From: a bacterium
Lineage (GTDB): Bacteria > Deinococcota > Deinococci > Deinococcales > Deinococcaceae
Length of the DNA: 64,000 nt
Direction: 5' to 3'
Assembly: GCA_021810505.1 (NCBI GenBank)
Contig: JAJZIR010000001.1
Span: forward strand, 1-64,000
Part shown: piece by piece, positions 25,887-33,672 of the stretch
Numbering within the stretch: the first letter of the stretch is position 1
Layout: every line of letters starts with the position of its first letter
The notes under the pieces: generated by a model
Seen by the model: the letters and a program-made list of their open reading frames with translations, nothing else
The model's database searches: none
What the model was told of the DNA's origin: nothing
Translations under genes and position numbers: made by a program

Positions 25887-26906
25887 GTGGCTCTGGACGC
25901 CGATCGGATTCGGCAGCTACGCGCTGCACTGCTCAGCTGGTACGCGCGTAGCTGCCGGTCGTTACCGTGGAGAGGGGAGAGCGACCCTTACCGTATCTGG
26001 GTGTCCGAGGTGCTGCTCCAGCAGACCCAGGTGGCCACGGCGGTCCCCGGCTTTCACAAGTTTTTGCGGGCCTTTCCGAATCTGGAGACCTTGGCGGCTG
26101 CTCCGCTCCAGAGCGTCTTGCAGGTCTGGCAGGGGTTCGGGTACTACCGGCGAGCTGAGCAGCTCCACGCCGCCGCCCAGCAGCTGGTCCGGGAGGGTTG
26201 GCCGAGCAGCCGTGCCGGTTGGAGCCGGTTGCCGGGGATAGGTCCCTACACTTCGGCCGCGATCGCCGCTATCTGGCTGGGGGAACCTTGCAGCGCTATC
26301 GACGCTAATGTGCGGAGGGTACTGGCCCGGCTGTACGCCGAGTTACAGCCCAGCTTTTCTTGGTTGGTGCGGCGCAGTGACCAGCTGCTGGACCGCAGCC
26401 AGCCGGGGCGTTGGGCAGAAGCCCTGATGGACCTCGGGGCTACGGTTTGCCGCCCAGCTCGCCCGGCCTGCCCCGAATGTCCCTGGCGGCCTCAGTGCGC
26501 GGCGGCGCGCGCGGGCTCCCCGCAGGCCTACCCTGCTCCTAAGCCGCGGTACCGGACGGCCCGCGCCGCCGCGGTCCTGGTGATGTCCTCGGGCGGCCGC
26601 TACCTTCTGGAGCAGCGGGGCGCAGGCGGCCTCTGGGCTGGCTTATGGGGGGTTCCGGCGGAGTGGCTAGGGCGCACCGATAGCCAGGAAGCTGCGCTGG
26701 AGCGACTCTTGGACCGGTTCAGGGCCACCGATCCACAGGCTTTGGGCCGGCTGCGCTACCTGCTGACCCACCGGACCCTGGAGCTCTCGGTCTACCGAGC
26801 ACAGGGTCCCTCCGACCCTCTTCGTTACCTCGATCCAGCCGAGGTTCCGCTCTCCAGCGCGGACCGGCGCATCCTGCAGCTGGCCGGTGTTAGAGTGGAG
26901 CGGTGA
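25887..26906 (+). CDS. mutY: Adenine DNA glycosylase
   Basis: 339 aa. Removes adenine opposite 8-oxoguanine. The catalytic Glu is E41 in WVSEVLLQQTQV, the helix-hairpin-helix is LPGIGPYTSAAI (115-126), the catalytic Asp is D139 in SAIDANVRRV, and the 4Fe-4S cysteines are C188, C195, C198 and C204. The C-terminal part (RTARAAAVLVMSSGGRYLLEQRGAGGLWAGLWGVP) is the Nudix-like 8-oxoG recognition domain, which separates it from endonuclease III. The GTG start has no strong Shine-Dalgarno sequence. Its stop overlaps uppS by 4 bases. Confidence 0.95.
   Translation: MALDADRIRQLRAALLSWYARSCRSLPWRGESDPYRIWVSEVLLQQTQVATAVPGFHKFLRAFPNLETLAAAPLQSVLQVWQGFGYYRRAEQLHAAAQQLVREGWPSSRAGWSRLPGIGPYTSAAIAAIWLGEPCSAIDANVRRVLARLYAELQPSFSWLVRRSDQLLDRSQPGRWAEALMDLGATVCRPARPACPECPWRPQCAAARAGSPQAYPAPKPRYRTARAAAVLVMSSGGRYLLEQRGAGGLWAGLWGVPAEWLGRTDSQEAALERLLDRFRATDPQALGRLRYLLTHRTLELSVYRAQGPSDPLRYLDPAEVPLSSADRRILQLAGVRVER
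26891..26896 (+). promoter_or_regulatory. Leaderless-type -10 box (TAGAGT) for uppS inside mutY
   Basis: TAGAGT ends 6 bases before the uppS GTG at 26903, within the last codons of mutY. It may give uppS its own transcript besides the operon mRNA. Confidence 0.4.
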
Positions 26907-27739
26907 GCGGAACCTCGGCGGTCAAAGTTCCGACCGCGCGGCGCGCTTTGGATCTGTTGCGGGCGCTGCAGAAGCCGATCTATTGGTGGTATGAACAGAA
27001 GCTCCTGTCAGAGGTCAAGGGCGCTGGTGTTCTTCCCCAGCACCTCGGTCTGATCCTGGACGGCAACCGCCGCTTCGCCAAGGCCAACCGCTTCGAGATC
27101 CGCTTCGGGCACCAGCTGGGGGCCCATAAGGCCTACGAAGTGCTGGAGTGGTGCCTGGAGTTGGGTGTACCCCACGTTACCCTCTGGGTTTTTAGCTCGG
27201 ATAACCGCAGCCGAGACCCCCAGGAGATCAGCGATCTCCTGGACCTCTTCGCCGGGGAGGCCGTGCGGATGGTTGCGGATCCCAGGATCCACAACAACCA
27301 GGTCCGTATCAAGCTGATCGGCCAGATCGACGACTTTCCCGAGCGGGTGCGCGCCGATTTATCCAAGCTGGAACAGGCCACGGCGGGATACAAGGGCATG
27401 CTCCTCAATATCGCTATCGGCTATGGGGGCCGCGAGGAAGTGGTCAGTGCCATGCGGGCGCTGCTGCGCGACCGCGCCCGCTCGGGGGTCACCGCCGCCG
27501 AGCTGGCTACCTCGCTGGGCGAGGCGGACCTCCGGCCCTATCTTTATACCGCGGGATGTCCCGATCCAGACTTCATCATCCGGACCAGCGGAGAGGTCCG
27601 GATGAGCGGTTTCCTGCTCTGGCAGTCGGCCTACAGCGAGTATTACTTCTGTGACGCTTATTGGCCCAATTTCCGCAAGGTCGATTTCCTGAGAGCCCTC
27701 CGCAGCTTCCAGAGCCGTCACCGCCGGTACGGTCGCTGA
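26903..27739 (+). CDS. uppS: Cis-prenyltransferase (undecaprenyl diphosphate synthase family)
   Basis: 278 aa. Builds the undecaprenyl carrier for peptidoglycan from isoprenyl diphosphates. The substrate motif reads LILDGNRRFAKANRF (catalytic Asp53) rather than the common MDGNGRWA; later motifs TLWVFSSDNRSRD, LNIAIGYGGREE and PDFIIRTSGEVRMSGFLLWQSAYSEYYF are standard. The DGNRR variant and about 40 extra N-terminal residues resemble short-chain or actinobacterial Z-prenyl synthases, so chain length is uncertain. It is translationally coupled to mutY. Confidence 0.9.
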   Translation: MSGTSAVKVPTARRALDLLRALQKPIYWWYEQKLLSEVKGAGVLPQHLGLILDGNRRFAKANRFEIRFGHQLGAHKAYEVLEWCLELGVPHVTLWVFSSDNRSRDPQEISDLLDLFAGEAVRMVADPRIHNNQVRIKLIGQIDDFPERVRADLSKLEQATAGYKGMLLNIAIGYGGREEVVSAMRALLRDRARSGVTAAELATSLGEADLRPYLYTAGCPDPDFIIRTSGEVRMSGFLLWQSAYSEYYFCDAYWPNFRKVDFLRALRSFQSRHRRYGR

Positions 27740-27743
27740 GTTG

Positions 27744-28322
27744 GTGACGGAACGCCGCTCGGCCCGCATCGCCGAGGTCCTGAGCCGACGCCAACCCACC
27801 CTGACCATACTGGTCGAGGCGGTCAGTAAGCCCCACAACGTCGCAGCGATCCTGCGCAGCTGCGACGCGGTGGCGGTGGGAACCTTGCACCTGATCGCGC
27901 CGACTCCTCTGGCGCTCTCGGCGGCGGTAAGCGCCAGCGCGGCGCGGTGGGTCGAGACCGTGCGCTGGGATAGCGCTCAGGTGGCGCTCGCCGCGCTCAA
28001 GCAGCGGGGCTTCCAGCTGGTGGCCACCCACTTAGGGGCGCAGTCCCAAGACTTCCGCGCCTTGGACTACTGCCGCCCCACCTGTTTTTTGCTCGGCGCC
28101 GAGCGCTGGGGGCTCTCGGAGGCGGCCTTGGCCCTGGCTGACCACAACGTGCAGATCCCGATGTTGGGAATGGTTCCCAGCCTCAACCTGTCGGTCGCCG
28201 CCGCCCTGCTGCTCTTCGAGGCCCAGCGGCAGCGGGCTGCTGCTGGGCTCTATGCCACCCAGCAGCTGGAAGAAGCGGAATTCCAACGGCTCAGCCGGCT
28301 CTGGCGTAGCCAGGAGTCTTGA
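27744..28322 (+). CDS. trmH: tRNA (guanosine-18-2'-O-)-methyltransferase
   Basis: 192-aa SPOUT-class enzyme that methylates G18 in the tRNA D-loop. Motif 1 is LVEAVSKPHNVAAILRSCDAV, motif 2 FLLGAERWGLSEAALALAD, motif 3 IPMLGMVPSLNLSVAAALLLFEA; Arg and Asn residues of the SAM knot are present. The N-terminal ERRSARIAEVLSRRQPTLTILVE closely resembles the Thermus TrmH as I recall it. The GTG at 27744 and TTG at 27741 are both possible starts. The stop overlaps terC by 4 bases. Confidence 0.93.
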   Translation: MTERRSARIAEVLSRRQPTLTILVEAVSKPHNVAAILRSCDAVAVGTLHLIAPTPLALSAAVSASAARWVETVRWDSAQVALAALKQRGFQLVATHLGAQSQDFRALDYCRPTCFLLGAERWGLSEAALALADHNVQIPMLGMVPSLNLSVAAALLLFEAQRQRAAAGLYATQQLEEAEFQRLSRLWRSQES

Positions 28323-29005
28323 GCACCCTGACCAGCGCCCTCGCCATCCTGGGCGCCTTGGCCCTGCTCGAGGTGCTCCTCTCGGCTGACAATGTGCTCA
28401 TCTTGGCTGTGCTGCTCCAGGACCTTCCAGAGCGAGACCAGAGCCGCGCCCAGCTGTACGGTTTGGTCGGCGCGGTGGCGCTGCGGCTGATCTCGGTGCT
28501 CCTGGCTTTTTTGCTCTTGCGCTCGGCCCTGCTGCAGCTCCTGGGCGCGCTGTACCTGATCTACCTCCCCTCGGCCCACTTTCTGTCCAGAGGAGAGGCG
28601 GCTGCCGCGCGCCCGACCCCCTCGTTCTGGGCGGCGGTGGTCAAGATCAACCTGGCTGACTTGGCTTTCTCGATCGACTCGATCCTGGCCGGGGTGGCCC
28701 TGGTGGCCCACCACTTCCAGGGTGCTCTGGCGGTGGGCCTGATCGCGACCGGGGGGGTGATTGGCCTGTTGCTGGTCCGTTTTGCCACCAGCCTGTTGCT
28801 GGGCGTGGTGCGCAGGTACCCGTCCTTGGACCGGGTCGCTTACCTCCTGGTCGGCTGGATTGGCCTCAAGTTGCTGCTCGAATCGGGGGCTAGTTTGCTG
28901 CAGATCCCCTTCAGCGTCCCTGAGCCTTGGTTCTGGATCGGAGCTCTGCTCCTGGCGGGCTGGGGCGGTATGCTGGCGCTGCGCCCTGGAGCTCCGCGGC
29001 ACTGA
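28319..29005 (+). CDS. TerC-family integral membrane protein
   Basis: 228 aa with about seven transmembrane helices. Two acidic intramembrane motifs define TerC proteins: [15 protein letters not shown] in the first helix and [17 protein letters not shown] in the middle. Members export manganese or help metallate secreted enzymes, or confer tellurite resistance; which applies here is unknown. The TTG start has CAGGAG upstream and overlaps the trmH stop. Manganese handling would fit a stress-tolerant lineage, but that is inference. Confidence 0.9.
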   Translation: MSTLTSALAILGALALLEVLLSADNVLILAVLLQDLPERDQSRAQLYGLVGAVALRLISVLLAFLLLRSALLQLLGALYLIYLPSAHFLSRGEAAAARPTPSFWAAVVKINLADLAFSIDSILAGVALVAHHFQGALAVGLIATGGVIGLLLVRFATSLLLGVVRRYPSLDRVAYLLVGWIGLKLLLESGASLLQIPFSVPEPWFWIGALLLAGWGGMLALRPGAPRH

Positions 29006-29033
29006 GGTTCAGCTGGGGCGCGGGAGGTTCATC

Positions 29034-30254
29034 TTGTCGCTGGATCTGATGCGGGAACTTGCCAAGCAGACCGACAGCAAAATCTTGCTGGTCGTTTTGG
29101 ACGGTGTGGGGGGGCTCCCCATGTCCGGGAGCGCTACCGAGCTGGAAGCTGCGCGCACCCCGAACCTGGACGCTCTAGCCAGGGAGGCGCAGGTGGGCCA
29201 GATCGAGCCGGTCGGTCCAGGGATCACCCCGGGTAGCGGACCCGGCCACTTGGGCCTGTTCGGATACGACCCGGTGGCTTTTCAGGTGGGGCGCGGCGCC
29301 CTGTCGGCGGTGGGCATCGGGGTCCGCCTGCGCAGCGGAGATGTGGCCGTCCGCGGCAACTTCGCCACCCTCGATTCGGGGCGCCAGATCGCCGACCGCC
29401 GGGCTGGACGCCCCAGCAACGCCGAGAACGAGCGGGTGGTCGGGTTGCTTAGGGAGGCTATCCCGGAGATCGATGGAACTGCGGTCGAGATCTACACCGA
29501 GTCCGAGCACCGCTTTGTGGTGGTCTTCCGCGCCGACGGGAAGGCGTTGGGAGCCCGCCTGAGCGACGTCGACCCCCAGGCGACCGGGGTACCCCCCCTG
29601 GAAGCTAAGGCTGAGGACTCAGCCAGCGAGCGGACCGCCCAGCTGGTCAACGGCTTCGTGCGGAAGGCCGAGCAGGCGCTGCGCGGTGAGCCGCAGATCA
29701 ACGGTGTGTTGTTCCGAGGGTACAGCGGCGTTCCCCATTTTCCCAGCTTCGCCGAGATCTATCGCCTGCGGGCGGCCTGTATCGCCTCCTACCCGATGTA
29801 CCGTGGACTGGCTGCCCTGGTGGGGATGGAGGTTCTCCCGGTCGAGGGGGAAGAGGACGCCTTGCCCGGTAAACTGAGCGCCCTGCAGGCGCACTGGGAC
29901 CGCTACGATTTCTTCTACTTCCACGTCAAAAAGACCGACTCCACCGGCGAGGACGGTGACTTTTCCGAGAAAGTGCACAAGATCGAAGCCTTTGACGCCA
30001 TGCTCCCCGCCCTGCGCGCCCTGCGCCCCGATGTTCTGGCGGTAGTCGGCGACCACTCCACCCCCAGCCTGCTGCGGGCGCACTCCTGGCACCCGGTCCC
30101 GCTGCTGATCCACAGCGCTTACGGCCGCCCCGACCGGGCGCAGCGCTTCACCGAGGAGCAGGCCCTGCAGGGGACTCTGGGGTTGCGCCGCGGCGTCGAC
30201 CTGATGCCGCTGTTGATGGCCAATGCGCGCAAGCTCGATAAATTTGGTGCCTAA
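29034..30254 (+). CDS. apgM: 2,3-bisphosphoglycerate-independent phosphoglycerate mutase, archaeal type
   Basis: 406 aa, alkaline-phosphatase superfamily enzyme interconverting 2- and 3-phosphoglycerate. Conserved blocks: [40 protein letters not shown] with the catalytic Ser, [27 protein letters not shown], and VVGDHSTPS with metal ligands. The length matches ApgM (about 400) rather than GpmI (about 510). The frame is open from 28761, but GGGAGG upstream of the TTG at 29034 decides the start. Confidence 0.94.
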   Translation: MSLDLMRELAKQTDSKILLVVLDGVGGLPMSGSATELEAARTPNLDALAREAQVGQIEPVGPGITPGSGPGHLGLFGYDPVAFQVGRGALSAVGIGVRLRSGDVAVRGNFATLDSGRQIADRRAGRPSNAENERVVGLLREAIPEIDGTAVEIYTESEHRFVVVFRADGKALGARLSDVDPQATGVPPLEAKAEDSASERTAQLVNGFVRKAEQALRGEPQINGVLFRGYSGVPHFPSFAEIYRLRAACIASYPMYRGLAALVGMEVLPVEGEEDALPGKLSALQAHWDRYDFFYFHVKKTDSTGEDGDFSEKVHKIEAFDAMLPALRALRPDVLAVVGDHSTPSLLRAHSWHPVPLLIHSAYGRPDRAQRFTEEQALQGTLGLRRGVDLMPLLMANARKLDKFGA

Positions 30255-30260
30255 ACCGAT

Positions 30261-30306
30261 AATATTGTAACCAGCTATTGACAATATATGATATATCATC
30301 TACACT
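30261..30306 (+). promoter_or_regulatory. AT-rich promoter with two palindromes; leaderless start
   Basis: TTGACA at 30278-30283, a 17-base spacer and TACACT at 30301-30306, ending exactly 6 bases before the ATG at 30313. ATGATATATCAT (30288-30299) is a perfect palindrome in the spacer, and ATATTGT (30262-30268) with ACAATAT (30281-30287) is an inverted repeat over the -35. These would be ideal repressor sites. The regulator is unknown; DUF2089, encoded two genes on, has an HTH-like segment and is one candidate. Confidence 0.75.
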
Positions 30307-30312
30307 ATTTTT

Positions 30313-31062
30313 ATGAACCACGACGATGCGTCCGATCCCTTCGCTGCGCACGTGCGCAGGCTGATCTCTGAAGGCCGTATCTCCGAGCAGGAGGGGGAAC
30401 AGCTGCTGGGCAGCGCCAGGTTGGGGTGCAGCTCTGGGCAGGCGGCTCGGCTGCTCGACATCGATCTCCCTGCTGGACAGATCGAGCTGCTGGGGGAAGA
30501 GGGGTGTACCGCTCCGGAAGTGATCTGGTGCGACCGCGAGGTCTCGCTGCAAGGGGTGGCTGGCAGCTGGACCCTCCGCTTGCCGGCCGGAATGGCTCCC
30601 CAGTATCCCTGGGACTGGTTCGGCTGGACCGAGCGTGGCCTGAAGCTCAAGATGCGCTTGCCCCCGGACTTGGCGTTGCTGCGGGTTCGGCAGAACGCCG
30701 GCTCGCTGCGGGTGGGCGGCCTGCGGGGCCGCGTCGAGGCCCGCCTGCTGGCCGGCGATGTGGACTTGGACGGGGTGCACGGTTTCTCCCTGGAGACCAA
30801 GGCCGGGGATATCCGGGCCAGCGCGCTGATCACCTCCGGTGCGCACCAGATCCGCTCCCTGGCCGGTCAGGTTACCCTGGGGCTGCTGGCCGGTTCCAGC
30901 TGCGAGCTGTCCGCTGCGGTGCGGGCTGGCCGCCTGACTGCCAGCGGCCTGGACCATCAGGCTGGTGGCTGGATGGGTCAGGAGTACCGCGCCCGCTTGG
31001 GTGCCGGGGCGGGGCAGGTCGAGGTACAGCTGCTAGCTGGAGACCTGACCCTCCATGCCTGA
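30313..31062 (+). CDS. SHOCT-like N-terminus plus DUF4097-like beta-repeat protein
   Basis: 249 aa, no signal peptide. Residues about 10-35 (AAHVRRLISEGRISEQEGEQLL) form the short SHOCT-like helical hairpin. The rest is a run of short strands with turns (LRVRQNAGSLRVGGLRGRVEA, LLAGDVDLDGVHGF, TKAGDIRASALI, LLAGDLTLHA), the pattern of DUF4097/adhesin-like beta-helix domains. Such proteins are often encoded next to DUF2089 genes. Function unknown. First gene of a three-gene module; overlaps the second by 8 bases. Confidence 0.7.
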   Translation: MNHDDASDPFAAHVRRLISEGRISEQEGEQLLGSARLGCSSGQAARLLDIDLPAGQIELLGEEGCTAPEVIWCDREVSLQGVAGSWTLRLPAGMAPQYPWDWFGWTERGLKLKMRLPPDLALLRVRQNAGSLRVGGLRGRVEARLLAGDVDLDGVHGFSLETKAGDIRASALITSGAHQIRSLAGQVTLGLLAGSSCELSAAVRAGRLTASGLDHQAGGWMGQEYRARLGAGAGQVEVQLLAGDLTLHA

Positions 31063-31546
31063 GATGTTCGGCCGCATCCGCAAGGTGCTGGAGATGCAGC
31101 AGGCGAGTCGTCTGAGCGAGGCCGAGGCCGCCTCGCTCCTGGCGGCCCTCTCTCCCCGGCTCAACCTGAGCGAGACCAGCTGGCACCTTTTCGGGGAGCT
31201 GCTGCAGGCCGGGGATTTCTCGGTCGAAGAGCTGGCGCGCCTGCTCGACAGCCATGCCAGCGGCCGCCAAGCCCTGGCCCAGCTGGGTGAGCGGGCGGCT
31301 GAGCGCGAGCGGGCTCTCTACATCGAGGTGCACTCGGTGGCTGGCCGCCAGTTCAAGGCCTGCCTACCGCTGGCGTCGACCGCGCAGGCGCTGCAGCTGC
31401 TTCCTGGCGACATCCTCCAGGCGCTGAGGAAGCAGGGAATTAGCGTGGAGGCTCTCCCTGGACTGCTCTCCTCGGACCCTCCCGCTGGGGAGCTCCTGTC
31501 GGTGACGACCGTCGCTGGCGCCCGGCTGCGCCTCTACGTCGCCTGA
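31055..31546 (+). CDS. Hypothetical protein with SHOCT-like hairpin segments
   Basis: 163 aa, soluble and mostly helical. Two short hairpin-like segments, QQASRLSEAEAASLLAALS (about 15-33) and QAGDFSVEELARLLDSHAS, resemble the helix pair at the start of the preceding protein. The C-terminal half (LYIEVHSVAGRQFKACLPL, LLSVTTVAGARLRLYV) forms short beta strands around a helix, typical of a small alpha/beta domain also seen in SHOCT-like proteins. No catalytic motif. Function unknown; encoded with the DUF2089 gene. Confidence 0.6.
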   Translation: MPEMFGRIRKVLEMQQASRLSEAEAASLLAALSPRLNLSETSWHLFGELLQAGDFSVEELARLLDSHASGRQALAQLGERAAERERALYIEVHSVAGRQFKACLPLASTAQALQLLPGDILQALRKQGISVEALPGLLSSDPPAGELLSVTTVAGARLRLYVA

Positions 31547-31551
31547 TCGGC

Positions 31552-31557
31552 TAGCAT
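31552..31557 (+). promoter_or_regulatory. Leaderless-type -10 box (TAGCAT) for the DUF2089 gene
   Basis: TAGCAT ends 5 bases before the GTG at 31563, just after the preceding stop, with no Shine-Dalgarno sequence between. Confidence 0.4.
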
Positions 31558-31562
31558 AGGGT

Positions 31563-31916
31563 GTGGCCAGGCCGCTGCCTTTACCCTACCCGGGCATCGA
31601 CGAACCCCCGCTCATCACCGAGCTCCGCTTTCCCCGCGCCGGGGTGACGGTCTCGGGTGAGTTCGCGCTGAACGAATTCGCCTTGCTCGGCGGGGAGCAG
31701 CTGGAGTTTTTGCGGATCTACATCCGCACCCGGGGCAATCTCAAAGAGGTGGAGCGCTTGCTGGGGGTTTCCTACCCCACCGTGCGCGCCCGCTTCGAAG
31801 CGCTGTTGCGCACGCTGGGGTACGACGCCGGCAGCGATCCCCGTGACGAGGTGTTGGAGCAACTGGAGCGCGGGGAGATCGATCCCGAAGAGGCCCTGCG
31901 GCGCATCCGCCGCTGA
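31563..31916 (+). CDS. DUF2089 family protein lacking the N-terminal zinc ribbon cysteines
   Basis: 117 aa. The core GEQLEFLRIYIRTRGNLKEVERLLGVSYPTVRARFEALLRTLGY is DUF2089, with an HTH-like segment (NLKEVERLLGVSYPTVRARF). Family members usually begin with a CxxC...CxxC zinc ribbon; here the equivalent stretch (LPYPGIDEPPLITELRFPRAGVTVSGEF) keeps the strands but has no cysteine. The C-terminus LEQLERGEIDPEEALRRI is a SHOCT-like hairpin shared with the two upstream proteins. Probably DNA-binding; targets unknown. Confidence 0.82.
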   Translation: MARPLPLPYPGIDEPPLITELRFPRAGVTVSGEFALNEFALLGGEQLEFLRIYIRTRGNLKEVERLLGVSYPTVRARFEALLRTLGYDAGSDPRDEVLEQLERGEIDPEEALRRIRR

Positions 31917-31927
31917 TCTCGGGGCCA

Positions 31928-32557
31928 TCAGAGGCCGAGACGCGGGCAGAGCCGGTGCAGCGCGCAGCCCGCGCAGCGCGGTTGTCTGGCCCGGCAGACG
32001 GCGCGGCCGTGCTGGATGAGGGCGTGGTGCAGGTAGATCCAGGATTCCTGGGGGAACTGCGCCTCTAGCTCCAGCTCCACCCGATCCGGCCGGAGCTCCG
32101 CGCTGAGGCCGAGGCGGCGGGCCAGCCTGCCCACGTGGGTGTCGACTGCGATGGCCGGCTCGCCGGTCCAGTTAGCCAGCACCACCTTGGCAGTCTTGTG
32201 GCCCACTCCGGGGAGCGAGCGTAGCTCGGCGAAGCTGTGGGGTACCTCTCCGCCGAATCGGGTGCAGAGCTGCTCGGCCAGCCCGACCAGGTATTTGGCC
32301 TTGCTCCGGTAGAGGCCGATGGTGCGGATCAGCTCTTCCAGCTGCTGCGGCGTGGCCAGCTGCATCCGCTGGGGTGTCGGGTAAGCCGCGAATAGGGCCG
32401 GGGTGACCTGGTTCACGCTGCGGTCGGTGGCCTGAGCCGAAAGAACCGTGGCGACCAGCAGCTGGAAGGGCGTCTGGAAGCGCAGCGCCGTCTGCGCCCC
32501 CGGGTAGATCCGCTGCAGGCAGTCCAGGATTTCCTGGCAGTCCTGCTCAGTCCGCAT
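31928..32557 (-). CDS. nth: Endonuclease III
   Basis: 209-aa bifunctional glycosylase/AP lyase acting on oxidised pyrimidines. Helix-hairpin-helix LPGVGHKTAKVVLAN with catalytic Lys121, Asp139 in AVDTHVGRLARR, and 4Fe-4S cysteines C188, C195, C198, C204. Length is standard. Its ATG lies inside the end of prfB (11-base overlap), and it converges with the DUF2089 gene, leaving 11 bases between stops. Confidence 0.96.
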   Translation of the reverse strand: MRTEQDCQEILDCLQRIYPGAQTALRFQTPFQLLVATVLSAQATDRSVNQVTPALFAAYPTPQRMQLATPQQLEELIRTIGLYRSKAKYLVGLAEQLCTRFGGEVPHSFAELRSLPGVGHKTAKVVLANWTGEPAIAVDTHVGRLARRLGLSAELRPDRVELELEAQFPQESWIYLHHALIQHGRAVCRARQPRCAGCALHRLCPRLGL

Positions 32558-33648
32558 CGTCGGCGCCGTCGGCGCTGCGCTGTCCCGCCCGCCACTCCAG
32601 CCCAGCCCAGATCAGATCATCGATGTCCCCATCCAAGACGTTGGCGGTGTCGTAGCGCATCAATCCGCTGCGGTGGTCTTTGACGTATTGCTTGTCTAGG
32701 ACGTAGGAACGGATCTGACTGCCCCACTCGATGGCCTTTTGTTCCCCGCGCGCCGCCGCGGCTTCGGCCTCGCGCTTGCGCTGCTCCAGCTCGTATAGGC
32801 GATTCTTGAGGATCTGCATGGCCATTTCGCGGTTCTTGATCTGGCTGCGGGTGACCTGGATGGCCACGATGATCCCGGTGGGGATGTGCAGCACCCGGAC
32901 GGCGGAGTCAGTGGTGTTGACCCCTTGGCCGCCGGAGCCCTGGGAACGGTACACATCGACCCGGACATCGCTTTCCGGGACTTCGATGTCGAGTTGCTCG
33001 GCCGGAAGTTCCGGGACCACCTCGACCGAAGCGAAGGAAGTATGGCGGCGGTTATTGCTGTCGAAAGGGGAGGTGCGGACTAGTCGGTGGACTCCGCGCT
33101 CGACCGAGAGCAGCCCATAGGCGCGCTCCCCCCGGACGATCAACTCGCAGGAGGTGATGCCCGCCTGCTGCCCCTCTTGGGTATCCAGAAGCTCCAGCTG
33201 GAAACCGCGGCGTTCAGCCCAGCGGCTGTACATCCGCAGCAACATGGCCGCCCAATCCTGAGACTCGGTTCCGCCAGCGCCGCTCTTGATGCTGAGGATG
33301 GCTGGGGCGTCCGGGTGCGGCATGGTGAACAGCGTCTCGCGGTAGAGCAAGCCGACGCGCTCCGACAGGTTGTCCAGCTCCGGAGCGAACAGCTCCCGCT
33401 CCGGCTCGGAAGCTTCCGCCAAGACATCGGCCAGGTCGCCCGCGTCCCGCTCCAACTCGGTGAACTGCCCCACTATTCGCTGGAGGCCGGCGGCTTGGCG
33501 GGTCAGATCGGTGGCGCGCTTGGGGTCTTCCCAGAGGGCGGGATCGGCCAGATCGCGCTCTAGGGCCGCGAGCTCGCGGCCCTTGGCCCGGATGTCAAAG
33601 GTACTCCCGTAGGGTAGACAGCGTCTTCTGAACTTCCTCGATGTCCAT
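32547..33648 (-). CDS. prfB: Peptide chain release factor 2, expressed by +1 programmed frameshift
   Basis: Releases peptides at UGA and UAA. The zero frame opens at ATG 33648 and gives MDIEEVQKTLSTLREYL before an in-frame TGA at 33597-33595. The sequence there is CTTTGAC, the canonical RF2 shift site, with GGGAG just upstream. Slipping +1 continues with DIRAKG to the stop at 32547, giving 366 aa. RF2 features in the main frame: SPF tripeptide in RTSPFDSNNRRHT and the catalytic GGQ in SQGSGGQGVNTTDS. A long frame starting at 33875 is an artefact of reading the downstream frame backwards. Confidence 0.96.
33594..33606 (-). promoter_or_regulatory. prfB autoregulatory +1 frameshift site
   Basis: GAGTAC-CTT-TGA-C on the minus strand: slippery CTT, in-frame TGA followed by C (a poor terminator), and a GGGAG element a few bases upstream. 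Low RF2 favours the shift, so RF2 controls its own synthesis. Established for RF2 genes. Confidence 0.93.
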
Positions 33649-33672
33649 GGCTCTCCAATCGCTGCGTGGGGC

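Noticed and set aside
28761-29033. Longer start for apgM inside terC
   Set aside because: The extra part is a frame shadow of terC; homology starts after 29034 where a good ribosome-binding site lies.
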